The position numbers and the translations under genes were made by a program. DNA of 64,000 bases from Lactarius indigo. Taxonomy: Eukaryota; Basidiomycota; Agaricomycetes; Russulales; Russulaceae. Numbering within the stretch: position 1 is the first letter of the stretch; each line of letters begins with the position of its first letter. The notes under the pieces were generated by a model. The model was not told where the DNA came from, made no database searches, and saw only the letters and a list, made by a program, of their open reading frames with translations. The DNA lies in NCBI GenBank assembly GCA_025766275.1, contig JAFKAC010000014.1, positions 620,001 to 684,000 of the forward strand, written 5' to 3'. Below are positions 32,656-42,149 of this stretch, in pieces.

Positions 32656-32962
32656 AAGATAAGTGACGATTCAAGAAGACCAAGATGGCGTATCTTGGTC
32701 TTCACAAGACAGTTTAAATACAGATAGAGCAGGCTTTCAAGCGCTGCTATGAGTCACAGTATAGTAGCGTCCAACGTATCGCAGAAACATCTCGAACCCT
32801 AATACTACTAGTACCCGTACTAGTATCGAGTCATACAGGCACCGCTCAGTCAGCTATCAGTCGTATCGCCTATCGCACTACCGTATCACCGTAAGTAAGT
32901 CCGCAACTAATCTACCTTACCGCCGTAGTTGCAACCGGTACAGTAAGGGTCGAAACGTAACA
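32462..32962 (-). repeat. Element A 3' LTR, 501 bp
   Basis: On the plus strand it begins TGTAACGTCG and ends CGTAACA. It contains a (GA)n tract near 32625-32652 and the dyad GAAGACCAAGAT...ATCTTGGTCTTC at 32679-32703. Minus-strand bases just before it, AGAAAGGGAGTGA (32963-32975), form the polypurine tract. Confidence 0.95.
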
Positions 32963-32999
32963 TCACTCCCTTTCTAAGCGTGAGGCCCCAGACTCACCG

Positions 33000-33700
33000 A
33001 AAGTCACGAGGCGGCCAATCGCGCTGCTCGTCCGCAATGCGCTCCAGGGCAGTCGCTCGTTCCAGGCGGTAGATGGAGTCGCGCCTGTCGTCCTGCGCGC
33101 ACTCGATCATGGCACGGAGCTGACTCACCCTGGCTCGGAGTCGGTCCAGCTCGTAGCTGGCGGCGCGGAAGCGCGTGACCTCCGCTGTAAGTGACTCATC
33201 GTTGATACGATTGAGTGCGCGGTCGGTGATCTTGTCGGCCTCGAAGACCACGAGGTCTTCGTGCGGGTACGTGGGGCGGAGCGCGGCTGAGACGTGGGGC
33301 GCGGCATAGAAGGGCTTACCGTAGACGTGTGGCGAGCCCGGTATAACCCCCAGTATGAGGGGGTCCGCTCCTCCGATAATCTGAATGTGGGACGCGTCTC
33401 TCTTTACGCCGTCCGGTCCGGTGATGGGGTATCGAATATAATGGGGTCGTCGGTTCGCCCGGAACCCTTCAGGCGCAATGACATGCGCGGGATCCTCGGC
33501 GGCGGTGAACGGACGGTGATCGGCGGCGCCAGGCACGCGCACACGTCCTCGATACATGGGGGAGCCGTCGGAGTAGACGAGCCAGGGTGTGACGAGGGGA
33601 TTATCAGCGTCGCGTTTCGTTCGAAGGAAGGGGTGTCTCGCCGGGTAATAATCTTCGTCGTCATGGCCAGCCTCAGCTGCCGCCATTGCTGCCGTCGCTC
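33000..33700 (-). other. Conserved post-chromodomain region of Pol
   Basis: About 230 residues at the end of Pol in element A, found again in B (52897-53592), C (57475-58140) and D (62879-63560). Shared landmarks are an acidic HYPxRHxFL-type block, a PxxRGRV block, APEGF.aNR with HYI.YPI or its variant, SH.QIIGG.xP.ILG..PGS and YGKP.YA.PH. A final heptad-rich coiled coil ends with YRLERA. I do not recognise this domain. Its conservation across four diverged copies suggests a selected function. Confidence 0.75.
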
Positions 33701-36700
33701 GCGCATCTCCCTCAGTCGGGCCGCTGCTGAGTCCAACTGCTCCTTCTGCCACTCCGCTGCTACTCTCCTCCAACCCTCCAACTCGTACTCCATCAGCGCT
33801 TGAACGCTGGTTGTTGCTCGGGAAAATTCCGCGAACGCCAATGAGGTCGTCGCTTGGGGGGATAGCGGCGATTGGCTCGCGTTCGCCGCTGTCGTTTCGG
33901 AAGACGTGGACGACGGCTCGTTCGTCGTCGGGGGTAGTTGTTGGGTCTGGGAATCTGGTGATGACGTGGGCCCACTCTTGCGCGGTGATGGGTCCCTCTG
34001 CTGGCGCAAGAGGTGTCCATGGGGTGAGCTGAGTGTTCGGTACTTCGGTGTCGTCGTCCTCAGCCAGGAGGGCGCGGGCGTCGTCCGCGAGGGAGTCGAG
34101 GAGTTGCGCTTGGGTGACATGTCGCAGTGGGGAAGTAGGCATAAGAGTGTGGGTAGAGCGTAGGAAGGTGGGATGACTTTCCTCCGTCCTGGCATTGCTC
34201 GTTTTAACCGTTTTTGCATGTGCCTGCGTTTCCTGATACAGGCGGAGGGCTTCTGGCGCAAAGACGTCGTCTTTGTTAACCCACTGGTTCTCCGAGTCTG
34301 GGTACCCCTTCCATTTGATCAAGTATTGAAGGCGTCTGCCTCTGCCGAAATGCCGAGTGTCTAGAATGGCCTCGACTTCGTATTCCTCTTCTCCATCTAT
34401 CAGCTCGGGCGGTGGTCGTGTGAAATTTTCTCCATGCAAGGGAGTTTGTTTGTACGGTGTGAGAAGATCGATGTGAAACACTGGATGGATGCTCCACTGT
34501 GTGGGAAGTTCCAATCGATAGTTGTAAGGGGACATCACCTGTACCACCCGAAAGGGTCCGTGGCGTCGCGCCGCCAATTTCGCCGTAGGCTGATTGGTTC
34601 GGAGATGTTTGTCCTCGAGCCATACGAGGTCGTTGATGCGGAACTTGGGCATATCTTTGTTGCGCACCCAAGACTCTTGCGCCTTTTTTATGAGGCGTTG
34701 GGCGTTGTCTCTAGCTTCTTTTAGCTGTGTCAGCCGCGTGGTCGTGAGGGGAGAGGGGATGGCTTATCCGTCCAATCCGCTTGCGGGTCATAACCCATCA
34801 GAAGGTGAAACGGCGACCTTTTGGTGTGCTCATGTGGCCAATTATTGTGCGCAAATTCAGCGATTGGCAGATAAGCGGTCCAGTTATCTTGTCGCTCGTT
34901 TACCCAGAAGCGCAGGTACTGTTCCAGCCATTGATTCGTTCGTTCGGACTGTCCGTCAGTGCGTGGGTGATATGCCGTCGATATGTTTTGCTGGATCCCT
35001 AGGATGCGGCAGACTTCTTTGGTGAACTTGGATGTGAAACGGGGGTCACGATCGCTGATGACCTTGCGCGGTAGTCCGAAACGTTTGAATACATGGGTGA
35101 CGTACAGAGCTGCTGTTTCTTCCGCGGTGACCTCTTCTCGACACGGGATAAAAACGGAGGCCTTGCTACAATCGTGGTCCGTGACCGTCAGTATGCTGTC
35201 GTACCCCTTGGACGCGGGGAGTTTGGTGATAAAGTCGACCGCCACTGTGTGAAATGGCATGGCTTCTAATACCGGCGTAATGGGATGCAGTGCGGCTCGT
35301 ATAGGCCTCGTGTTCACTTTGTTTCGTTGGCATTCTGCGCAACCTTGCACGTACTCGTATACGTCCCTTCGGAGTCGTGGCCACCAGTAGTGCCTTTCCA
35401 GGATGCGTTGAGTCCTCGCGATTCCCGGGTGGCCGTGTATTGGCAAGTCATGGTGGTCGTGTATCAGTACTCGTTGGGTGGACGCAGGTCCGGTGATCAC
35501 GAACCTGCCGTCCTTGTACCATTCTCCCTGTATCTTTTTGAGGCGATGCGGGTCGGCCCATGTCTTGATCACCTCCTCGTCTTGTTGATGGCGTGGTTGC
35601 AATAAGTTTGGATTTGCAATAAATGTGCGCGCGGCGTTGAGGGTTCGTACGAAGACTTCGGGGGGTAGAACAACCACCTCGCTGTTATCTTCGATTCCTT
35701 GGTCGTAGTCTGGTCGTCGTGACAGGGCGTCTGCCCTTCCGTTGTTCTTTCCTTTGATATGGTGAATTTCGAAGTCGTACTCGGAGAGTTCTAATACTTC
35801 CCTGGCAACCCGTCGGCTGATCTTTTGCGGCGATTTCCAGTACTGCAGGTTGAGATGATCGGAGTAGATCTTGATTTTGTGTGGGGCTCCTGCGAGTAGC
35901 GGTCTCCAGTTTCGCAGCGCTTTGACGATTGCCAGTAATTCTAAGTCATAAATGTCGTAATTGCGTTCCGCTTCCGATAGCGTCGCGGAATAGTATCCTA
36001 TGGGATGCCGCTTTCCGTCAGATTTCTTTTGTAGTAGAACGGCTCCCACCGCGTATCCTGATGCGTCAACTTCCAGTTCGAACGGGTCTTGAAGTACGGG
36101 GTGCGCTAGTACCGGTTCTTCTGTTACAAGGTGCTTCAGAGTTCTGAATGCCTTGTCTTCGTCTTCTGTCCATCGCCATTCTTCGTCTTTCCTTGTTAAT
36201 TTGGTGAGTGGTTTGGCGTGGGTTGCAAAGCCGCGGATGAAAAGTCTGTAAAAGTTGCAAAAGCCGAGGAAAGAGCGAACGTCTTTGACTTTTGTTGGCG
36301 TTGGCCAGTCTTTGATTCCTTGAACTTTTACAGGGTCCATTCGGGTCACCCCCCTTTCAAGGATTACCCCCAGGTAATCCATACGCGGCTGGTGGAACAG
36401 GCATTTTTCGAGTTTGAAGTAGAGGTCGTGCTCTTCTGCGACGCGTAAGACATCGCGAACTGCCGCGATGTGGGCCGGCAAATCGTGATCAAAATGAGTG
36501 GCAATTCCAATGTCATCCATGTAAACACGTATCGTAGTGCCCAATCGTTCGTGTTTCGCGATCGTATCCCGATAAATGTGGTTCATCATGGCTTGAAAGG
36601 TAGCGGGGGAGTTGGTCAGTCCGAAGAACATGACAGTGGGTTCGAAAAGCCCGAATTTGGTCTTGAAGGCCGCTTTTTCCTGATCCCCGTCGCGGATGCG

Positions 36701-37701
36701 TATGTTGTTGTAGCCCCAGCGGATGTCGAGCTTCGTGTAAATGTGGGCGTTGCTGAGGTCGAGGATGAGGTCCTGTATTAGGGGCAGTGGGTATTGATTT
36801 CGAATGGTATGGGAGTTGATGACCCGGTAGTCCTGCACCGGGCGTAGTTTTCCGTCCTTCTTTTTAATGAAGAAAAATGACGATGCGTACGGGGAGATAG
36901 AGGGGCGCAGATATCCCTGCTTTAGTTTCTCCTCCAGGAATTCTTTAAGTTCGCCTTCTTCTTTTTGGGTCATAGGGTAGATTTTGCAGTCGATGGCGGC
37001 CGGCGCAGATGGTTTAAAGTCTATTGCGTGATCCCACGGCCTTGCCGGGGGGAAGCGGTGCGAGGCTTGCTCGTTGAAAAGTTTGGCAAATGTTGCGTAT
37101 TCTTGTGGGAGCACCGCCTTCGTTTGTTGTTGCTTTGCTTGTATGGCCAGTTCCGTCGAGGTGGTGGCCCTTACGAACGTTTCGTCTTCGAGCTCTTGCA
37201 CAATTTCTTCTTTTTCGGCCGCAATGAGGGCTCGAGTAGTTGTTGTCCGTAGCAGTGCTTCGCTAGTTGCTAACACTATTGGCTGCATGTCGGGATGTAA
37301 TGTGGCCGAGGCCCAGCTAATTGTGGGTTCGAACGCGCTGAGCCATGGATAGCCTAGCACCATGTCTTCGCTTCCTAGGTCGGTGACCAGGAAGGTCATT
37401 TGCTTTATCTGTCCTCGTGTTTTCACCTCTAGGTTAACGTAATGAGTGATTAACCCAGCTTTATTTTCTGTATTGTCTATATTCCATATCTTGCGGGGTG
37501 TATCCAGCGGCTGTGTTTGGATACCAGCTCGTCTAGCCGAACTTGGTCGGATGAAGTTGTCGGTTGCGCCGGAGTCAATTAGCGCATTTGTTTCAGTCGT
37601 TTGGTAATTCGTTCGGACAGTCACTGGAACTCTCATAGACCGGTAGCGTGTTGTCACAATTACAGAATTACATTGAAGAGCCCTTACCCAGACTGACGGG
37701 T

Positions 37702-39144
37702 TTAGGCGTCCTGAAAACCCTCCTTTCCCCACAGATCTTGGAGTATAAGATCCTTCACTTCGTCTGTACTGTTGGCCACCTGTGTGAGCCATTCCTTAGC
37801 CTGTTCTCCCGCTGTTTTCGTGCTTGCCGCGTTGATTTGTGGTGCGGGCGTTACGCTTGGCGCTGGGGACATATACCCTGGCAGCGATGGTGCGTACTGC
37901 GATGGCGCATATTGTGAGACGGGTCCTTGCGGATATCCCGTGGTTTCGGTCATGCGACTACTGGATGGGGCGGTTTGCCACTGCTGTTGCGTACGCGGAT
38001 ATGGGCAATTTCGTGAGAGGTGGCCGGGAGCGTGACAGTTATAACAGAGGACGTTCCTTAAGTCCCGTCGCGATCCCCCTCTTCCTCGTCCTCTGGCTCC
38101 TGGCCCTCCTCTTGGCGGGAACGGTGGTGCAGGCCAGTCGCGATGCGGCAGTTTGTTGAAGTCGATGTCCTCGGACCCTGCAAGCCTCACCTTTGCCCGA
38201 TCAGCTGAGGTGTCCATGGCCCACGGGTTGGTCTGAGGCAGGTTTTGCGGGAGTGTCCATCCTGCATTGCCGCCCTGCTTCTTCGGCTGCGTCGTCGTGT
38301 TCTTGTATTCGTTAAGTCGCGCTTTGAGGTGAATGTAGTTCTTCTGCCGCTTGAGAACGGCCCTTTTCCAGTCGTCGAAGGTAATGGGGTCATCGAACTG
38401 GAACGCGTTTTTGAACAGTTCCTTGGGCAAACCCGACGTGAAGAGGTCGATGGTTTGGGGTTCATTGAGACGGTAGTGAGCCTTGCGTGCTAGCTGTTCG
38501 AAGTCATTGACGTACTTGTCAATGTCTTCTCCCACCATCTTGAAGCCTTTTCGTAATATGGCTTGGGCTTGTTCTCTTTCTAGCGTGTTCTCGAACCTCT
38601 GGCTGAATCCATTGGCTACTGCGTTCCACAGGTCGCGCGTGTAGGGGCTGATCCCTCGTTGTATTTGCCTGTTGAGCCAGTTCAGGAAGGACAGAACCCA
38701 TTCACTGACTGCTCCGCCTTTGATGTAGGAAAGAAACAGAAGACATCTTCTGTAGTCGTTGCGCATGATAGGGGCGTCCAAGTTCATGCCCCAGTAGACA
38801 TGCCACTGCATTAGGAATTGGTCTACTTTGAGTCTGTCTCCGTCAAAAATGGAAGGTGGCTTGCCGGTTAGTTTTTCGTTATGGTGTCCTCCTCTCCCGG
38901 CGTCTCCACCACCTCCTCCTCCACCACCATCGCCTCCTCCACCTCCTGGCGGTCCTCCGGGGGGCATTCTTGGTGGTTCAGTTCTTCGTAGATCAAACGG
39001 GATACCCCCCCCTGGTGGTGGTGGCGGGTCTTCGCCCGGTCCTCCGACTCCCGGTGGGAGGTCTAGTGCGGGTTGTCGTCCGGATGGGGGGTCTCCCCGA
39101 TCTGACCCTATTGCTCGGAAGATAGCTGCGTCGTCTGCAGTCAT
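37702..39144 (-). CDS. Element A Gag
   Basis: 480 residues. The N-terminus is Pro/Gly-rich. A capsid-like core follows (LTGKPPSIFDGDRLKVDQFL, MQWHVYWGMN, FSQRFENTLEREQAQAIL), then a single zinc knuckle CYNCHAPGHLSRNC (CX2CX4HX4C, about residues 365-380) and a Pro/Tyr-rich tail. The ATG directly follows an in-frame TGA, so this start is firm. The frame overlaps pol by 91 nt with pol in the -1 frame. The C-terminal Trp-Gly-Lys codons contain the heptamer G GGA AAG. Confidence 0.9.
   Translation of the reverse strand: MTADDAAIFRAIGSDRGDPPSGRQPALDLPPGVGGPGEDPPPPPGGGIPFDLRRTEPPRMPPGGPPGGGGGDGGGGGGGGDAGRGGHHNEKLTGKPPSIFDGDRLKVDQFLMQWHVYWGMNLDAPIMRNDYRRCLLFLSYIKGGAVSEWVLSFLNWLNRQIQRGISPYTRDLWNAVANGFSQRFENTLEREQAQAILRKGFKMVGEDIDKYVNDFEQLARKAHYRLNEPQTIDLFTSGLPKELFKNAFQFDDPITFDDWKRAVLKRQKNYIHLKARLNEYKNTTTQPKKQGGNAGWTLPQNLPQTNPWAMDTSADRAKVRLAGSEDIDFNKLPHRDWPAPPFPPRGGPGARGRGRGGSRRDLRNVLCYNCHAPGHLSRNCPYPRTQQQWQTAPSSSRMTETTGYPQGPVSQYAPSQYAPSLPGYMSPAPSVTPAPQINAASTKTAGEQAKEWLTQVANSTDEVKDLILQDLWGKEGFQDA
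37723..37729 (-). promoter_or_regulatory. Candidate -1 frameshift heptamer between gag and pol
   Basis: On the minus strand the gag frame reads tgG GGA AAG, which has the X XXY YYZ phasing needed for simultaneous slippage into the -1 pol frame. It lies within the 91-nt overlap, 21 nt before the gag stop. Z = G is not the most efficient choice in eukaryotes, so the site is a candidate. Confidence 0.55.
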
Positions 39145-39242
39145 TCATACACCGGTTTCAGGGTTAATGGGCATGAGGATTTCTTGTGCTTCTTCTCGTA
39201 TCGCGCGCGCTTCTTCGATCGCAACTTCTTCCATTGCTCTTG

Positions 39243-39773
39243 TTATTGTCGCCATAATGGCTGGGATCGGATGTGAATTGGTTCTGGTTCGGTGATATGC
39301 GCAGACTCAGCTCTTTCTATTAGGAGGTCTTGTATGGCTCCTCCACTTGTTTCCGTCTGGTTTGGTTCTCGACCTTCGCTCTCTTCCTGGCTTTGATCTC
39401 CTCCCCCTTCCTCCGATACTACTTCTCCGGTGGAGTGTTCTCGTACTTGTCCGTCAATGGGTCCCCAGTCTAATCGATTGTTGAGCTCTCGCGCGTCGAT
39501 GTCGCAATGGTATCGGGGTCCGGCTGGTCGTATAGCGTCCCACTGGGAATCTATAGGGTTCCACGCAACTTCTACCCAACACAAGTGGTCGAAGTTGAAC
39601 TCAACTGGGCGGAACCTCGAGGGTCCGTTGAATTCCACAAAGTATCCGGTTTCTTCTTGTCGTTCTCTCCAACTAGCAGCTTGTAGAAAGCGCGTGGGGA
39701 CGTTGCGTTCTCCCCTTCTTGGGATTGAGTATGGACGGAAGCTCGTCCACTGATCTCTTGTTGTTACGGCCAC
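39243..39773 (-). CDS. Frame upstream of gag in element A, unknown
   Basis: An open frame of about 177 codons between the 5' LTR and gag, ending at 39243. It contains DQWTSFRPYSIPRRGERNVP, an aromatic-rich block (YFVEFNGPSRFRPVEFNFDH) and an acidic tail. There is no ATG near its start. The first candidate start is GTG at 39773, and the frame is closed upstream by TAA inside the primer-binding region. The gypsy E remnant at 47052-47104 has the same GTG-led frame (VAYSTREQWTSS), so the start region is conserved. Initiation at GTG, a spliced leader exon, or a later start are all possible. No family recognised. Confidence 0.5.
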   Translation of the reverse strand: MAVTTRDQWTSFRPYSIPRRGERNVPTRFLQAASWRERQEETGYFVEFNGPSRFRPVEFNFDHLCWVEVAWNPIDSQWDAIRPAGPRYHCDIDARELNNRLDWGPIDGQVREHSTGEVVSEEGGGDQSQEESEGREPNQTETSGGAIQDLLIERAESAHITEPEPIHIRSQPLWRQ

Positions 39774-39779
39774 GGTGGA

Positions 39780-39790
39780 ATCTTGGTCTT
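39780..39790 (-). promoter_or_regulatory. Self-priming site of element A
   Basis: On the minus strand AAGACCAAGAT starts two bases after the LTR. It is the exact 11-nt reverse complement of ATCTTGGTCTT at 40017-40007 (minus), which lies 34 nt after the TATA-like TATTTAAA (40051-40044). The predicted mRNA 5' end can therefore pair with this site. It does not begin with the TGG expected for a standard tRNA primer. Confidence 0.75.
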
Positions 39791-39792
39791 AA

Positions 39793-39955
39793 TGTAACGT
39801 CGTCACGACGTTAGCTCGACTTGAGCTTGGTAGCGGCGGTAACAACTTAGCTAATCGTCTTTGAAAGCTCGAAGGCCCAATTAATATACACGAGTGAACA
39901 CGTGGAAGTGCACTTGAAGTCGGCTGGATTGTCACGAGCGGAGTCGGACCACTTT

Positions 39956-39986
<31 letters not shown>

Positions 39987-40293
39987 AAGATAAGTGACGA
40001 TTCAAGAAGACCAAGATGGCGTATCTTGGTCTTCACAAGACAGTTTAAATACAGATAGAGCAGGCTTTCAAGCGCTGCTATGAGTCACAGTATAGTAGCG
40101 TCCAACGTATCGCAGAAACATCTCGAACCCTAATACTACTAGTACCCGTACTAGTATCGAGTCATACAGGCACCGCTCAGTCAGCTATCAGTCGTATCGC
40201 CTATCGCACTACCGTATCACCGTAAGTAAGTCCGCAACTAATCTACCTTACCGCCGTAGTTGCAACCGGTACAGTAAGGGTCGAAACGTAACA
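39793..40293 (-). repeat. Element A 5' LTR, 501 bp
   Basis: By eye identical to the LTR at 32462-32962, including the (GA)n tract. TATA-like box at 40044-40051 (minus strand TATTTAAA). Followed on the right by GCAGG, the target duplication. Confidence 0.95.
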
Positions 40294-41897
40294 GCAGGGC
40301 TCTGAAATGACGCTTGAAGTTTTTGATGATGCAGTCGAATGCGCATCTGAAAGTTTGAGTAAAGATAAGGGGATTCCTGGCAAAGATGTGGCCTGGAGGC
40401 CAGGGGAATTAGTGGTGCTGGAAGCGGGCTGTCCGATGCTGGGGATAGAGGAAGAATCGACCCCCTGCTTCTCCAAGAGCACCCCCAGCATGAGGAGAGC
40501 GTCCTGCAACTTCTGGTTCGTTCGACATCGTCCGCGACGGTTCTCCTCCATTGATGTGGCCTGGTCCTTCTTCAAATCACGTATTTCGTTGGACAGTTCA
40601 TCCACCTGTTGCGCAAGAGCTTCAATTTGCGCATCCACAAGAATGCCTAGATATTATAAGTGATATCTCTGGCACATTCGCGTTTGGAAATATACCAGAC
40701 TTACTCGGGGTTTGCATGCGTATGGATGAGGCGGATCGGGCGTCCCCCATCCAATGCAGCCTGATGCCCCAGGATGCAGGCGGACTGCAGGTCTTGTGTA
40801 GAGTCACACAGGTGACACAAGCGGACGTCAAGCGCCTCACATTGGCCTGGGGCTTGCATGCCTTTGCTTTGCGAGTTATACATGGGCCACACATATCCTG
40901 CAGCGAATATAGTAACCAATAAAATGATAGAATAAGTCCACAATGCTCACCAGACCCGTGGCCTCAACCATACTATCCTCTTCAAGATGTGGGCGCTGTT
41001 TGGCACGAGGAGGGGATGAAATAACCACCTCAACTTGCGACTTGCCGGACTTCCAAGGGGTTGTCTCCTCTGACTCCACAGTTGGTTCATCGGGGCTCGC
41101 CGGAGCAGGCCGCTTCTTGTTCCGCAGGCCATACGGGTGCTTTGAAGCCTCAGATGGTGGTGGATCAGCTTGAGCCTTTCCCTTGTCGGGAAGCGTTGCA
41201 CTTGCGAGGGATGACTCTGGTCTGGATGGATGAGTTGAGCCATCTCCAGGATCATCTGTGGGATCATCCACAGGATCGTCCGCAGGCTCGTCCACGGAGC
41301 CATCTGCAGGCTCATCCGCCGGGTCATCCACTGGGTCATCTGCTGGCTCATCCATAGTGACTTGGCACAAGTGAGCGATGGAACAAGTGTATGCAGGGGA
41401 CGTACCATCATCCACATATTCGTTGATAGGAGCCCACCACATCTTCTTCGGCTGAATACCCTACAGATACTTGCTTAGATCAATAGATGTGTATGCTTCG
41501 TGCCAGTCCGGACTTATTCTCTCTTGTGTTTCGCATAGAGATGCAATGTAATCGATGGTTACATTCTCCCAGTCTGGATCATGGGACTCCTGCCTAGCAT
41601 TCCCCCACTCATGTCCCATTACCTGGGCGACTGCATGAAGCCTGGGCTTCTTGGGGTGGTCTATATACCATCTGAATATCACACTAACTGTCTTCTATAA
41701 CATGTATCAGTTTATTGCTCAGTATATTTATCGGACTGACTTACCAGCTCCACACTGACATGCTTGTTGAGCATGGCCAGTTGCTCAGCCGTTGTAGGGA
41801 CCTCCGCAATGTGTCTAATTGCTGCCAGGCACTTAGCAGCTATCACAAGCATGACAGTTTCATCCTTCGTCAATTCTGTGACAGCTTTCTTAGCCAT
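40294..41897 (-). pseudogene. Interrupted cargo gene with Cys-rich segment and coiled coil
   Basis: On the minus strand, ATG at 41897 (or 42002). Exon 1 encodes AKKAVTELTKDETVMLVIAA. An intron at 41695-41744 leads to VIFRWYIDHPKKPRLHAVAQ and WWAPINEYVDDGTSPAYTCS. A repeated Asp/Glu/Pro stretch and a basic segment (YGLRNKKRPAPASP) follow. After another intron comes a segment with CGPCITRKAKACKP and ACVTCVTLHKTC, whose cysteine spacing recalls a zinc-binding cluster. The last exon holds a coiled coil (IEALAQQVDELSNEIRDLKK). A TAG at 41461-41463 lies in frame where Gln is plausible. Gypsy A is inserted in the last exon. Function unknown. Confidence 0.55.
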
Positions 41898-42149
41898 TGC
41901 AAGTGATGTGGTGGGGCAGGATATATGGGGGAGATATGGGAGAGATATGCGCTCACAGAATAACCCCCAAAGAACCATGTCGGGCTCCATCGGACTTCCC
42001 ATGACCCATGTCCAGTGTCCGACCCCATGCTTCCAATCGAAGACAGATCACATGTACATATGCATACACATTGAATCTGATTGGGACACATTTGAAACAA
42101 TAATATATTTGCTGAACTAGGCCTCCTCACTTCTCAGAGCACAGCAACT

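Larger units (their letters stand above)
32994..37792 (-). pseudogene. Element A Pol polyprotein with one frameshift
   Basis: Read from 37792: aspartic protease (LIDSGATDNF, about residue 71). Reverse transcriptase follows with [29 protein letters not shown] and the catalytic YMDD near residue 424. RNase H comes next (VDASGYAVGAVL, then IYSDHLNLQYW), then integrase with a zinc region from HGHPGIARTQR (about residue 784) and a DDE core (VDFITKLP, DRDPRFTSKF, TDGQSERTNQ). The frame stops at 34730-34732. Compared with elements B and C one base is missing near 34740. Beyond it 557 open codons (34667-32994) give the integrase C-terminus, a chromodomain (LQYLIKWKGYPDSENQW), an acidic linker, a conserved C-terminal domain and a terminal coiled coil. 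Normal chromoviruses end soon after the chromodomain. Confidence 0.93.
32462..40293 (-). mobile_element. Ty3/gypsy chromovirus A, near intact, TSD GCAGG
   Basis: 7,832 bp on the minus strand, with two 501-bp LTRs that look identical, flanked by GCAGG at 32457-32461 and 40294-40298. Reading from the right: LTR, self-priming site, a 176-codon upstream frame, gag, pol in the -1 frame with a chromodomain and a long C-terminal extension, polypurine tract, LTR. The only coding defect I find is a missing base near 34740. The identical LTRs point to very recent insertion. It interrupts the gene at 40294-41897. Confidence 0.97.

Noticed and set aside
33404..34261. A second long minus-strand frame in the Pol tail of element A
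   Set aside because: It overlaps the Pol frame, is low-complexity, and only the Pol frame is conserved in elements B, C and D.
39780..39792. Ordinary tRNA primer-binding site for element A
   Set aside because: It lacks the TGG start and matches the element's own LTR exactly over 11 nt at the predicted transcript start.
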